From positions 3,720,001 through 3,784,000 of the forward strand of contig OY776214.1 of assembly GCA_963675425.1 (NCBI GenBank): 64,000 nucleotides of DNA. The letters run 5' to 3'. The DNA comes from Sporobacter sp963675425. Lineage in GTDB: Bacteria; Bacillota; Clostridia; Oscillospirales; Oscillospiraceae. Below, in pieces: positions 1 to 8,719 of the stretch. A program made the translations under genes and the position numbers. Positions within the stretch are counted from its first letter, which is position 1. Every line of letters starts with the position of its first letter. A model generated the notes under the pieces. That model did not search any database. It saw only the letters and a list, made by a program, of their open reading frames with translations, and was not told where the DNA came from.

Positions 1-1316
1 GCGCCGTGCAGCGTCTCCTGAGACCAATCGGCCAATTGCTCCAGCACAGGCCGGACAGCCTGCAGCATCTGAAGCGAGACGGTCTCGTCCGTTTTGGATT
101 TCTTATGCGTAAAGAGCGCGTTGTCGTATTCCGGCAGCGCTTCAAAGAAATCAATTTTTTCAGGGATGTCCGTGAGCCTTTCACAGCGCGGCTGCAGGAG
201 CGCCGCGACCTCGGCTGCATCTATTGACGGGTTCGTCACGGCCTCATGGATATAGGGCACGGCCAGCTCGGCGAATTTTGCTGGGTCCATTGCCCGGATG
301 TACTCGCCGTTAAAGTACGTCAGCTTGTCGATATCGAAGATCGCCGGCGACTTGGATATGCCCTTGATGTCGAAAATCTCAGCCAGCTCGTCCAGCGTAT
401 ACAGCTCGCGTTCGCCGCCGGGACTCCAGCCTAATAGCGCGACGTAATTGACAATCGCGTCGGTTACATAGCCCTTGTCTAAAAGATCCTCATAGGACGC
501 GTCGCCATGGCGCTTGGAGAGCTTGTGGTGCGCATCGCGCATGATAAGGGACACGGTGATATAGGCCGGGATGTCCCATCCCAGTGCGTTGTAGAGTATG
601 TTATATTTCGGCGCGGACGCCAGATACTCCGCTCCGCGCACAACATGGGTGATACCCATAAGATGGTCGTCAATAATATTGGCGAAGTTATACGTGGGCA
701 GATTGTCGCTCTTGATTAGTACCATGTCGTCGAGGGTCTTGTTTTCAACGACGATCTCGCCGAAAATGAGATCGCTGTAGGTCGTCGTGCCCTCCCGGGG
801 CGTTTTCATGCGGATAACATGGTTTTCGCCGGCGTCAACCCGGCGTTTGGCTTCTTCATAAGGCAGCGCGCGGCAGGGGTCCACCTCGGCCGAGACGATG
901 CCCAGCTCAGAATGGTCGCGTTCGTCATGCTCTACGTGGCCGCAGAAACAGTAATAAGCAGCGCCCTGCTCGCACAGCTTGTCGGCATAAGGCCGGTAGA
1001 GGGGTTTACGCTCTGTCTGCGTGTACGGGCCGACGGGGCCGCCCACATCAGGACCCTCGTCATAGACCAGGCCGACGCCTTTTATGGTGCGGATAATGAC
1101 GTCTGTCGCGTCCTCGACAAAGCGGCTCTGGTCTGTATCCTCAATGCGGAGGATAAATGTGCCGCCCGCTTTTTTCGCGATGAGATAGGCGTACAGCGCG
1201 GTACGCAGGCCGCCGACGTGCATATAGCCCGTCGGGCTTGGGGCAAAGCGCGTTCTGACTTTACCTTTGGGTATCTTCGCTTCCATATCTTCAAACCATT
1301 TCATATCGGTTGCCAT
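1..1316 (-). CDS. gltX: Glutamyl-tRNA synthetase, 3' end outside window
   Basis: Charges tRNA-Glu with glutamate in the cytoplasm (class I aminoacyl-tRNA synthetase). About 438 residues are visible and the reading frame is still open at position 1, so the C-terminal anticodon-binding part is missing. The start at 1316 follows an AAAGGAG site. The HIGH-type motif reads MHVGG (residues 32-36, after PSPTGY) and the KMSKS-type loop reads KLSKR (265-269). Cysteines at 123, 125 and 148 could form the zinc site seen in some members. It lies 70 bp downstream of the ftsK stop on the same strand. Identification is secure; whether it is discriminating or non-discriminating cannot be told. Confidence 0.95.
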   Translation of the reverse strand, partial: MATDMKWFEDMEAKIPKGKVRTRFAPSPTGYMHVGGLRTALYAYLIAKKAGGTFILRIEDTDQSRFVEDATDVIIRTIKGVGLVYDEGPDVGGPVGPYTQTERKPLYRPYADKLCEQGAAYYCFCGHVEHDERDHSELGIVSAEVDPCRALPYEEAKRRVDAGENHVIRMKTPREGTTTYSDLIFGEIVVENKTLDDMVLIKSDNLPTYNFANIIDDHLMGITHVVRGAEYLASAPKYNILYNALGWDIPAYITVSLIMRDAHHKLSKRHGDASYEDLLDKGYVTDAIVNYVALLGWSPGGERELYTLDELAEIFDIKGISKSPAIFDIDKLTYFNGEYIRAMDPAKFAELAVPYIHEAVTNPSIDAAEVAALLQPRCERLTDIPEKIDFFEALPEYDNALFTHKKSKTDETVSLQMLQAVRPVLEQLADWSQETLHG

Positions 1317-1386
1317 TTCTTTATTTTGGGCTCCTTTCAGTTTGCTGTTCATATTGTTTAAATTTCACGCGGTACAACCCGACCGG

Positions 1387-3966
1387 TCATCCCTCGGGTT
1401 CCGGCTCGGGGGTGTCGCCGTCCGCGCCGACGCCGTCTGGCGCCGTTCCCTGAACGTACTGCATTTCATACCACTGCTGGCGCGTGATGAGAAGCGGCCG
1501 GGGCTTGGAGCCCTCAAACGGACCGACGATTCCCATTTGCTCCATCTGATCAACGATGCGCGCCGCACGCGAGTAGCCCAGCTTCAGCCGCCGCTGAAGC
1601 ATTGAGACGGACGCCTGTCCGGATTCGAAAATGACCTCCACGGCCTGTGGCAGCATTTCGTCGCAGTCTGGGCCGTCCGATGTATCGCTGTTTTTACCAC
1701 CGCTGGATTTATCCTCGGCGGCCTTCTCAATCTCGCCCATGACCTCCTCGGAATACTGGGCGTCGCCGCTCTTTTTAATGTGCTCAACCACCTGCTCACG
1801 CTCGGCGTCGGTAACCCATGTGCCCTGAATACGGATCGGCTTATGCGCCCCGATGGGCGCGAACAGCATATCGCCATTGCCGACGAGCTTGTCCGCCGCG
1901 CCGCCCGCGTCGAGAATGATGCGCGACTCCAGGGAGCTGGACACCTTGAGCGCGATGCGCGAGGGGATGTTGGCCTTCATGAGGCCCGTGATGACGTCGG
2001 CACGCGGGCTCTGCGTGGCGATGACAAGATGCACGCCCGCCGCGCGGCCCATCTGCGCCACACGACAGATCGATTCTTCGACTTCCTTGGCCGCCGTCAG
2101 CATCAGGTCGGCCAGCTCGTCGATGACGACGACGATCTTGGACATGATTTCGCCGTCCTCAGTTTTTGCCATGATCTTGTTATAGCTTTCAATATCCCGG
2201 GCGTTGGACTCGGAGAAGATACGATAGCGCTTCATCATCTCCACAACGGCCCATTGCAGCGCGCCGGCAGCCTTTTTCACCTCCGTTACGACAGGCACCA
2301 GAAGGTGCGGTATGCCGTTATAGACGCGAAACTCCACCATCTTCGGGTCAATCATAATAAAGCGCACCTCTTCCGGCGTCGCTTTATAAAGGATGCTCAG
2401 AATGAGCGAATTCAAACAAACGGACTTACCGGAGCCTGTTGTACCGGCTACGAGCAGATGCGGCAGCTTGGAGATATCGCCGACGATGGCCTCGCCGCCG
2501 ATATTCTTGCCGATGGCAAACGTAAGTTTGGACGCGGAGCGTTTGAAGTTTTGCGAGTCGATGATATCACGCAGATAGACGGTGCTCACGGATTTGTTCG
2601 GCACCTCAATGCCGACGGTTGAGATTTTGTTCGGCATTGCCCCGATACGTACGCCGTTCGTTCCAAGCGACAGCGCGATATCGTCGGACAGGCTTGTGAG
2701 TTTATTAAGTTTGACGCCGGCTTCAAGCTCTGCCTCATAGCGTGTAACAGTCGGGCCGCGCGTATAGCTCGTGACGCGCACGTTGACGCCAAAGCTTTTA
2801 AAGGCGGCCTGAAGGCGATCGATGTTCCGGCGGACCTCGTCGGCCGCACCGGCGCTGGACGTGGGGACGCCGACGCTTAAAATATCGATCGGCGGATATG
2901 TATAGGTCGTTTTAGGCTTGTCGCTGTCCGGTTTGTTCTCCGGAACCTCAAAGACGTCCGTCGAAGCTGTTTCGGCTTTCTTTGGCTCTTCAGCCGGCAC
3001 AGGCTTTTTCTCCGGCGGCAGCTTTTCAGGCTGACCGGCCGGCTTTTTTTCCATAAACGGTATATCGAGCGTCATATCCTCAGGTGTGGCTTCCGGCGTC
3101 TCGGCCGCCGCGGTTTTCTCAGCAGCGGCTGCGGCTGCCGCTGCGCCGCTCACGATCTCGTCGGGAGGTTTAACGCGGGGATTAGCGTCAAAATACGGAT
3201 CGTGCTGACCGGCCTCAAACGGCTCTTTTGAGACCGGCGGCTCCTTCGTCCGGCGCGTTTTCGGCTCGTCAAGCGGGATATCGATCACGCGCTTTCCGGA
3301 CCTTGGCGGCGCCATTTTAACGGGCGCCGGTATAGGCTCTGCCACATTGTCCTCTACATAGGGCGAGCGCTCGCGCTGCTGCACACGCTGCCGGGCAGCG
3401 TCAACGATACCGACAATGGTTTTATTGAGAGCCGTCAGCAGCAGAAACAGCGCCGCGCAGATGAGAAGCACCGCCGCGCCGGCTTTACTGAACAAAACTG
3501 TAAAAAGCGCCGTTATTGCGCCGCTGAGCGCGCCGCCGCTCTCCAGCGTCGTTCCGGACGTCCAAAGCTCTTTAAACAGGCCGGCTGAAAGTTCATTGGT
3601 TCCTGCCGCAGAAAACAAGTACGCAAGGGCACCGGTCATGAGCGGCAGAAACAGCGCGCAGACTATCCGAAGCCGTACGGGCCTGTTCCTGTGGAAGCCA
3701 AGGATAACGGCGCACAGAAATAGAACCGGCGGCACGGCAAAAAAACCCCAGCCAAAAAGACCCTTTAGGAATTGGCTGAAAAAGTCTATAAAAATGCCGC
3801 TTGTTTTGAAGTATCCCAGCAGTGAGAACACACCGAGCAGAAGAAATAAGCCGGCGAGAATCTCACGTCGGTTTGACTTCTTGTTGCGACGGGCCTCGGC
3901 AGCCGCTTTTGCCGCCTTGGAACGCGCGGAAGTGCTGCTTTTTTTCGTGCTTTTCGTTTGTGCCAT
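1387..3966 (-). CDS. ftsK: DNA translocase FtsK/SpoIIIE
   Basis: Septal ATP-driven pump that moves chromosome ends through the closing division or sporulation septum. The 859 residues show a basic start, about four membrane segments (roughly 35-190), a Pro/Glu/Ala-rich linker (about 200-370), and a RecA-like motor with Walker A GTTGSGKS near residue 510 and a Walker B region containing VVVIDELADLM. A winged-helix gamma domain lies near 755-825 (QAVEVIFESGQASVSMLQRR). The start codon overlaps the uppP stop (TAATG), so translation is probably coupled. tepA is nearby, as in Bacillus where spoIIIE and tepA are neighbours. FtsK and SpoIIIE roles cannot be separated from sequence alone. Confidence 0.95.
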   Translation of the reverse strand: MAQTKSTKKSSTSARSKAAKAAAEARRNKKSNRREILAGLFLLLGVFSLLGYFKTSGIFIDFFSQFLKGLFGWGFFAVPPVLFLCAVILGFHRNRPVRLRIVCALFLPLMTGALAYLFSAAGTNELSAGLFKELWTSGTTLESGGALSGAITALFTVLFSKAGAAVLLICAALFLLLTALNKTIVGIVDAARQRVQQRERSPYVEDNVAEPIPAPVKMAPPRSGKRVIDIPLDEPKTRRTKEPPVSKEPFEAGQHDPYFDANPRVKPPDEIVSGAAAAAAAAEKTAAAETPEATPEDMTLDIPFMEKKPAGQPEKLPPEKKPVPAEEPKKAETASTDVFEVPENKPDSDKPKTTYTYPPIDILSVGVPTSSAGAADEVRRNIDRLQAAFKSFGVNVRVTSYTRGPTVTRYEAELEAGVKLNKLTSLSDDIALSLGTNGVRIGAMPNKISTVGIEVPNKSVSTVYLRDIIDSQNFKRSASKLTFAIGKNIGGEAIVGDISKLPHLLVAGTTGSGKSVCLNSLILSILYKATPEEVRFIMIDPKMVEFRVYNGIPHLLVPVVTEVKKAAGALQWAVVEMMKRYRIFSESNARDIESYNKIMAKTEDGEIMSKIVVVIDELADLMLTAAKEVEESICRVAQMGRAAGVHLVIATQSPRADVITGLMKANIPSRIALKVSSSLESRIILDAGGAADKLVGNGDMLFAPIGAHKPIRIQGTWVTDAEREQVVEHIKKSGDAQYSEEVMGEIEKAAEDKSSGGKNSDTSDGPDCDEMLPQAVEVIFESGQASVSMLQRRLKLGYSRAARIVDQMEQMGIVGPFEGSKPRPLLITRQQWYEMQYVQGTAPDGVGADGDTPEPEPEG

Positions 3967-4823
3967 TAGCTACCTCCACTTGAAAGTGTAAACGACAGGA
4001 TGATCGTGGCCAGACCCACGACCCACAGGTAATAGGAGAACCAGCTCAGTTTCCGTTTGATCGTCAAAAGCCGCAGGACCATGATTGCCAGATATCCCGA
4101 AAATATTGAGACGATAAAACCAAGCAGGTACGAAAAGAAGGACGTCCACAATATGCCGCCGCGGAACGCGGCGAAAAACGATATGATGATGGAAACAACC
4201 ACGGATGGCAGAGACAGGAATACGGAAAAACGGACGGAGAAATCCTTTTTAAAGCCGAGTGCAAGGCCCGTCGTTACCGTCGCGCCCGTACGCGACAGGC
4301 CGGGAATAACGCTGAGCGCCTGCGCTATGCCGATGATGAACGCGTCTTTCGATCGCATCGTCTTATCGCTTAATTTGCCAATCTTAATCTGCCTGTCCGC
4401 AACGAACAGCACAACGCCCATCGCAATCAAGGCCGCGCCGACAAAAACAGTGTTTTCCTTTAACAGCACCGAGTGCGCACTGAGCGGCAGGGTCAGTAGA
4501 AAAGGCAGCGTGCCGATGAAAATAAAAAAGATCATGCGGATCGTCGGAGGGAATCGCCCATCACTTTCACCGTATTCCACCGTGCGGCCCTTGACGAAAT
4601 CCGAGCCGTCATGCAGCAAGTCACCAAGTTCGCGGCGGTAAACCATGATAATGGATATAAGCGTACTCAGGCTTAAAAGAAAGTTGAAAAAGCCGTTGCC
4701 TTCCTCCGGGACCGTCAGGTGAAACAGGTTGTACAATATGGCTTCGTGCGCCGATTCCGAAACCGGCAGAAAAACTGTCAGGCCTTTGACAAGGCCCAGC
4801 AGCATGGCCATAAAGACCGACAT
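3966..4823 (-). CDS. uppP: UppP/BacA-like undecaprenyl-diphosphatase with altered active site
   Basis: Integral membrane protein of 285 residues related to undecaprenyl-diphosphate phosphatase, which recycles the lipid carrier of cell-wall synthesis. The family landmarks FLPVS (18-22), His26 and the second motif PGLSRTG are present with about eight hydrophobic segments. The first motif is altered: E. coli UppP has Glu17 and Glu21 in EGLTE, while this protein reads KGLTV, so both acidic residues are replaced (Lys13, Val17). Glu23 and Glu27 lie close by and might substitute. The SD GGGGGAT sits before ATG 4823, and the stop overlaps the ftsK start. It may be a weak or re-specialised phosphatase; a true UppP may exist elsewhere. 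Confidence 0.8.
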   Translation of the reverse strand: MSVFMAMLLGLVKGLTVFLPVSESAHEAILYNLFHLTVPEEGNGFFNFLLSLSTLISIIMVYRRELGDLLHDGSDFVKGRTVEYGESDGRFPPTIRMIFFIFIGTLPFLLTLPLSAHSVLLKENTVFVGAALIAMGVVLFVADRQIKIGKLSDKTMRSKDAFIIGIAQALSVIPGLSRTGATVTTGLALGFKKDFSVRFSVFLSLPSVVVSIIISFFAAFRGGILWTSFFSYLLGFIVSIFSGYLAIMVLRLLTIKRKLSWFSYYLWVVGLATIILSFTLSSGGS

Positions 4824-5110
4824 GTTTATCCCCCCAACGTTACGCCGAGCCTGCGCGCGGACGGTTCTCCGTTTGATGACCTCAATGCCGCCCGCCCTTT
4901 TTCTATAAGATCGCCGGCTTTATAGTATCTTTTGCAACACGTCTATATTAACGCGCTTATGGTCATACCTTCGATGTAATATCTTATCATACCATTGCCT
5001 CGATTTCCAGTATTATATACATATCAAACCTGTATACCAAACAAAAAACTGTTTCACCGGAGCGCTTCGCGCCCGGCAAAACAGTCCCTTCTTTTTCCGG
5101 CTGGATGCGG
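4824..5110. other. Intergenic region between uppP-like gene and tepA
   Basis: About 290 bp without a convincing gene. It holds the tepA terminator at its right end and AT-rich sequence that probably includes the promoter of the uppP-ftsK unit. I could not pick a single convincing -35/-10 pair. A short minus-strand frame here has no ribosome binding site and overlaps the terminator. Confidence 0.5.
5042..5085 (-). terminator. Rho-independent terminator of tepA
   Basis: Read on the minus strand, a hairpin with arms ACTGTTT/AAACAGT closes over an inner GCGC-GAA-GCGC stem and is followed by six T. It lies about 25 bp after the tepA stop. Confidence 0.8.
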
Positions 5111-5881
5111 CTATCGCGTCTGAAAGATCCTGGCGTCCTCATCCGCCTTTTTTCGCCTGTTTTTATCAATCTGAATATGAAGCCAGTCTAGCGCGTCGGA
5201 CAACCCGCCAAGCTGATCAATGAGGCCATCGGCGACGGCCTGCTGGCCGGAAATAATCGTGCCGACGTCCGCCGCCAGTTCGCCGGTTTTGAGCATCATT
5301 TCGATAAAACGCTCTCGTTTAATTCTGGAATTCTTCGTCACGAACTGGACAATGCGTTCCTGTACCTTACCAAAGTAATCGTAGGTCTGCGGCACGCCGA
5401 TGACGACGCCCGTCAGCCGTACGGGATGGATGGTCATCGCCGCCGACGGCGCGATAACGGAATGCCGCGCCGCTACGGCCAGCGGCACACCGATACTGTG
5501 GCCGCCGCCGAGAACCAGCGAGGCCGTTGGTTTATTCATACTGGCAATCATCTCAGCGATGCCGAGTCCCGCCTCGATATCGCCGCCGACGGTGTTGAGC
5601 AGAACGAGCAGCCCCTCAATCTCATCCGACTCCTCAATAGCCGCCAGCTGCGGCATAACGTGCTCGTACTTGGTGCTTTTTGTATCCTGCGGCAGGACCT
5701 GATGGCCCTCTATCTGGCCGACGATCGTCAGGCAGTGAATAACGCCCTTGTCGGAACGCGTCGTTGTCGAGCCCATGTCCTTGATCTGTGCGCGCTGGTA
5801 CGTACCGACAATCTGGTCTTCTTCCGATTCGTTATGGCTTTTATCTTTATTGTCGTCTTTCTCGTTAATCAAGTCCGTCAT
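5111..5881 (-). CDS. tepA: TepA-like ClpP-family serine protease (translocation-enhancing protein)
   Basis: ClpP/crotonase-fold peptidase of 256 residues. The Bacillus homologue TepA is linked to protein export and degrades small acid-soluble spore proteins at germination. The nucleophile region reads GGGHSIG (Ser129) and the His lies in TIHP (His152); both match TepA-type sequences. The N-terminal 25 residues are very acidic and hydrophilic, with no signal peptide, so a cytoplasmic location is likely. ATG 5881 is chosen because GAGAGGTG lies 6 nt upstream; the GTG at 5890 is part of that SD. The terminator at 5042-5085 ends the unit. Confidence 0.88.
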   Translation of the reverse strand: MTDLINEKDDNKDKSHNESEEDQIVGTYQRAQIKDMGSTTTRSDKGVIHCLTIVGQIEGHQVLPQDTKSTKYEHVMPQLAAIEESDEIEGLLVLLNTVGGDIEAGLGIAEMIASMNKPTASLVLGGGHSIGVPLAVAARHSVIAPSAAMTIHPVRLTGVVIGVPQTYDYFGKVQERIVQFVTKNSRIKRERFIEMMLKTGELAADVGTIISGQQAVADGLIDQLGGLSDALDWLHIQIDKNRRKKADEDARIFQTR

Positions 5882-5981
5882 ATGAATCACCTCTCGCTAC
5901 AGTCTTTGCCACGAGCGGTAAAACCATGCATAACGCTACAAAAATAAACGGCCTTATTCACCGTCCTGTATCTCCGTGATT

Positions 5982-6416
5982 TTACTCGGCCGCCATGGCA
6001 TCGGCTCGCGTTTCGTGAACCGTGCCGGGCGGATGCTGCGGCGGCGCGTAAATGGAATATAATTTTAAGGGTCTGTTCCCGGTATTTATCAGATTATGCC
6101 ACATGCCCGCCGGAATGATAATCGCATCGTTTTCAAATACGTTTCTTCTGAAATTCAGAGTATCCGCACTGGGACCCATCATCACAAATCCCTGTCCCCG
6201 CTCGATACGTATGAATTGATCCAGAAAGGGATGCTGCTCCAGACCGATGTCCTCCCGAACGCTAATGCTCATGAGCGTCAGCTGAAGATGGTCTCCGGTC
6301 CACAACACAGTTCTGAATGTATTGTTTTGTACCGTAGCCTTGTCTATATTAATGACGAAAGGCTGCCCACCCTGATCACTTAATGTATTATTTTGTTGCG
6401 GGTCATATCTATTCAA
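5982..6416 (-). CDS. Single-domain cupin protein
   Basis: Small cupin of 144 residues. A conserved beta-barrel core spans roughly 35-125, with the first motif around Glu60/His62...Glu72 and the second around PAGMWHN (His107), typical of metal-binding cupins. The substrate cannot be inferred. The start is TTG 6416, preceded by a near-perfect AGGAGG with an 8-nt spacer. The ATG at 6449 would put that SD inside the gene, so the shorter form is preferred. It is divergent from the sigma-like gene at 6651. Similar cupins are often annotated as mannose-6-phosphate isomerase-like, but catalytic residues for that reaction are not evident. Confidence 0.8.
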   Translation of the reverse strand: MNRYDPQQNNTLSDQGGQPFVINIDKATVQNNTFRTVLWTGDHLQLTLMSISVREDIGLEQHPFLDQFIRIERGQGFVMMGPSADTLNFRRNVFENDAIIIPAGMWHNLINTGNRPLKLYSIYAPPQHPPGTVHETRADAMAAE

Positions 6417-6650
6417 ATTTATCACCTCCTTCCTGATGTCGTATTTCATCTTATGACCCTGTTTTTCAGGTTGTGTTTTTAGGATTATATGAATTTTGCG
6501 CTCTGTCTATTGTCTTGCCAAACAGATTTTTTTGATGCCCGGTGCGATAAATTTACAATTTATTCATTTTTTCGATGTTACATTTTGTCTTTCAGTTGTT
6601 ATATATAATAGGAAGAATTTATTTTGTTACGTTGATTTGGCGGTGACGCT

Positions 6651-7148
6651 TTGATATTGGATACAAAAGATAAAAAAGAACAATACAATACCGCGCTTTT
6701 GGGGCCTGTTTCAGCTAAACGGTTTTTTAATCTGGCCCTATATGCTATTGACGACGAAAAGCTGGCCAGTCAGGCTGCCGTCAAAGCTGTTTCAGATACA
6801 TACAAACGTTTCCCGGACGAGACAGACCAGCGCGCATTTGAGCGCCAATGCCTGTGTCCGCTGTATCGGTATGGAAAAAAGGCCGTCCGTGAGTGCGGTA
6901 TTAATAGCGGCGCGGCCTCCCGCTACGCCGATTTTACGGACGGCTGCCAATTGCTGCGCCGGTCGGAAGCGGACAGGCTCGCAGACCTGCTTTCCGGCCT
7001 GAGCTTCGAGGAGAGATTTATTTTGCTGCTCTTCTGCTGGTTTCGATGTACGCTCCATGAAATCGCCCGGGCAACCCGGCTGCCCGTCTTCATCGTTAAA
7101 AGGCGGCTGAGCGCGGCTGTCGATAAAGTGGAACAGCGCGCCGGCTAA
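6651..7148 (+). CDS. Sigma-70 region 4-like helix-turn-helix protein
   Basis: Protein of 165 residues whose last 65 residues look like sigma-factor region 4: a helical segment (LSFEERFILLLFCWFR), then a helix-turn-helix (TLHEIARATRLPVFIVKRRL). The N-terminal 100 residues are helical with several Cys (67, 69, 82) and do not clearly show the region 2 core-binding motif. It could be a degenerate ECF sigma factor or a DNA-binding regulator. The start is TTG 6651 with a weak GGCGGTG site. A TATAAT at 6604-6609 is a plausible -10 but no good -35 accompanies it. It converges on the dipeptidase gene, with a terminator between. Confidence 0.6.
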   Translation: MILDTKDKKEQYNTALLGPVSAKRFFNLALYAIDDEKLASQAAVKAVSDTYKRFPDETDQRAFERQCLCPLYRYGKKAVRECGINSGAASRYADFTDGCQLLRRSEADRLADLLSGLSFEERFILLLFCWFRCTLHEIARATRLPVFIVKRRLSAAVDKVEQRAG

Positions 7149-7213
7149 GATGATTCTATACGAACCCACGGGGGCCAATGCCCCCTCATACGCATTTCAG
7201 CAATAGCCGCAAC

Positions 7214-7241
7214 AAAAAAAGGACGCCGGCTGGCGTCCTTT
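7214..7241. terminator. Bidirectional terminator between convergent genes
   Basis: Perfect 8-bp stem AGGACGCC/GGCGTCCT with a 4-nt loop. A seven-A run on the left gives a strong T tract for the minus-strand dipeptidase; the plus side has only TTT. It lies between convergent genes. A second imperfect hairpin (7254-7280, AAAAGCCGCG...) resembles the one at 42910-42938. Confidence 0.75.
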
Positions 7242-7312
7242 AAGACTATCGGAAAAGCCGCGCCCGCGACTTTTTCAGCGTCCTTTGTTGTTCTTTATTT
7301 AGACGTACTTTA

Positions 7313-8719
7313 TCACCGACACATATCAATAATGATCTGCGTGAACATTTTAGCGCTGAGGATCAAATCGTCAACGGGTATAAATTCGTCCGTACCGTGC
7401 ATGCGAGGCTCTACGCCTGGAAAGACACAGCCGAAGCAGACGCCGCCGTCGATGTCGTGGACGTACGTCTGTCCGCCCATCGTCAGGCACGCTCCTTTAC
7501 GCCCGGAATAGGTCTCATAGACACCGAGCAGCGTTCGGACAAAGTCCGTATCGGCCGGCGTATGATGAAAATCGGTTTTGACGATGTCTTTTACGTCAAA
7601 TCCCGCTTCCGTCAATTTAGCCACGGCGATATCGTCCATATTGCTCGTCGTCGCGCACTTCGGTGTGCGCGCGTCAAAATTGCCGGTCAGGCCGGTGCTG
7701 TCCATTGACAGGACGCCGAAATTGAGCGTTAAGGGGCCGGCAAGCTCGTCGGCCATCGCGATGCCGAGCGCTGTCCCGATTGTGTCGCCGTGCGGGAACA
7801 GCGTATTGAGCTTTTTGATACAGGACAGACTGCCGCCCGGCGCCAGAGGCAGCGCTTCCAACAGTTCTAAAAGCGCCGTCTGAGCATTGATACCCGCATG
7901 CGGTTCCATCGCGTGGGCGGCCTTGCCGTCCGACGTTATTTTCACAGCGCCTTCCAAATTTTCCACTTTAAGAACCGCGTCTGTTTTTTGCGAGATTTCC
8001 GCGCAGACCGGCCGGACCTGCTCGAGCGTCAAGCCCTCAACGACGGCTTCGGCATGCTCCGGCACAGCATTGGCCGTTACGCCGCCTTTAAAACTCATGA
8101 CGCGCGGCAGCGCGCTTTCCGAAAAACCTGCTGTAAAGGTCGGGACAAACCGGCCTTTTTCGGCGTTAATAACAGGATATTCGCCGTCCGGCGTGAAAAC
8201 GCTTGGCGGCATGGCGTACTGTTGACGGTAATGGTATAAATCGTCATGGCCGGTCTCCTCAGCCGAACCCAGGAGCACCCGGCAGCCTTTTGTCAGACCC
8301 GGTGCGAGCTCTTTCGCGGCCGCCAGCGCATAGATGGCCGCAACAGCGGGGCCTTTGTCGTCGGCCGCGCCGCGCCCGTACAGGTTGCCGTCGCGGACCG
8401 TAGCCGTTAACGGGTCCGATGTCCAGCCGTCCCCGAAATTAACCGTATCCACATGCGCCAGTATTCCAAGCACGGGTGCCCCAGCGCTCATGTCCGCCGT
8501 AACGACGCGGTTTTCAAAGTTGACGGGCGCAAAGCCTTTTTCTTTGAGTATTTCCGACACTTTACGAAGCGCGGCGGCCGGGCCCGGACCATACGGCCTA
8601 TCCCGGTCCGGCGCTTCACTGACGCTTTTAACGGCGACGAGCCGCCGGATATCCTCCAGCAGCTCCTCCCTGTGGCAGTCAAACCACGTATCAATAGCGC
8701 TTCTCATTGCGTCACACAT
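7313..8719 (-). CDS. M20-family metallo-dipeptidase (PepV/Sapep type)
   Basis: Zinc or manganese-dependent dipeptidase expected to cleave short peptides in the cytosol. About 468 residues. Metal-site motifs in order: LAHVDTVNFGDGW (His/Asp), GAADDKGP (Asp), GSAEETGHDD (Glu-Glu-Thr-Gly). The lid/dimerisation domain lies in the middle. Of the possible starts, ATG 8719 overlaps the stop of the upstream aminopeptidase (ATGTGTGA), suggesting coupling; ATG 8707 and a longer form from 8740 are alternatives. It forms a peptide-use pair with the M18 aminopeptidase just upstream. Confidence 0.88.
   Translation of the reverse strand: MCDAMRSAIDTWFDCHREELLEDIRRLVAVKSVSEAPDRDRPYGPGPAAALRKVSEILKEKGFAPVNFENRVVTADMSAGAPVLGILAHVDTVNFGDGWTSDPLTATVRDGNLYGRGAADDKGPAVAAIYALAAAKELAPGLTKGCRVLLGSAEETGHDDLYHYRQQYAMPPSVFTPDGEYPVINAEKGRFVPTFTAGFSESALPRVMSFKGGVTANAVPEHAEAVVEGLTLEQVRPVCAEISQKTDAVLKVENLEGAVKITSDGKAAHAMEPHAGINAQTALLELLEALPLAPGGSLSCIKKLNTLFPHGDTIGTALGIAMADELAGPLTLNFGVLSMDSTGLTGNFDARTPKCATTSNMDDIAVAKLTEAGFDVKDIVKTDFHHTPADTDFVRTLLGVYETYSGRKGACLTMGGQTYVHDIDGGVCFGCVFPGVEPRMHGTDEFIPVDDLILSAKMFTQIIIDMCR

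Noticed and set aside
4987..5169. Short minus-strand frame at the end of tepA
   Set aside because: It overlaps the tepA coding end and its terminator and has no SD.
5881..6449. ATG 6449 and GTG 5890 as starts of the cupin and tepA genes
   Set aside because: Both would place the only good SD inside the coding region; TTG 6416 and ATG 5881 have correctly spaced SDs.
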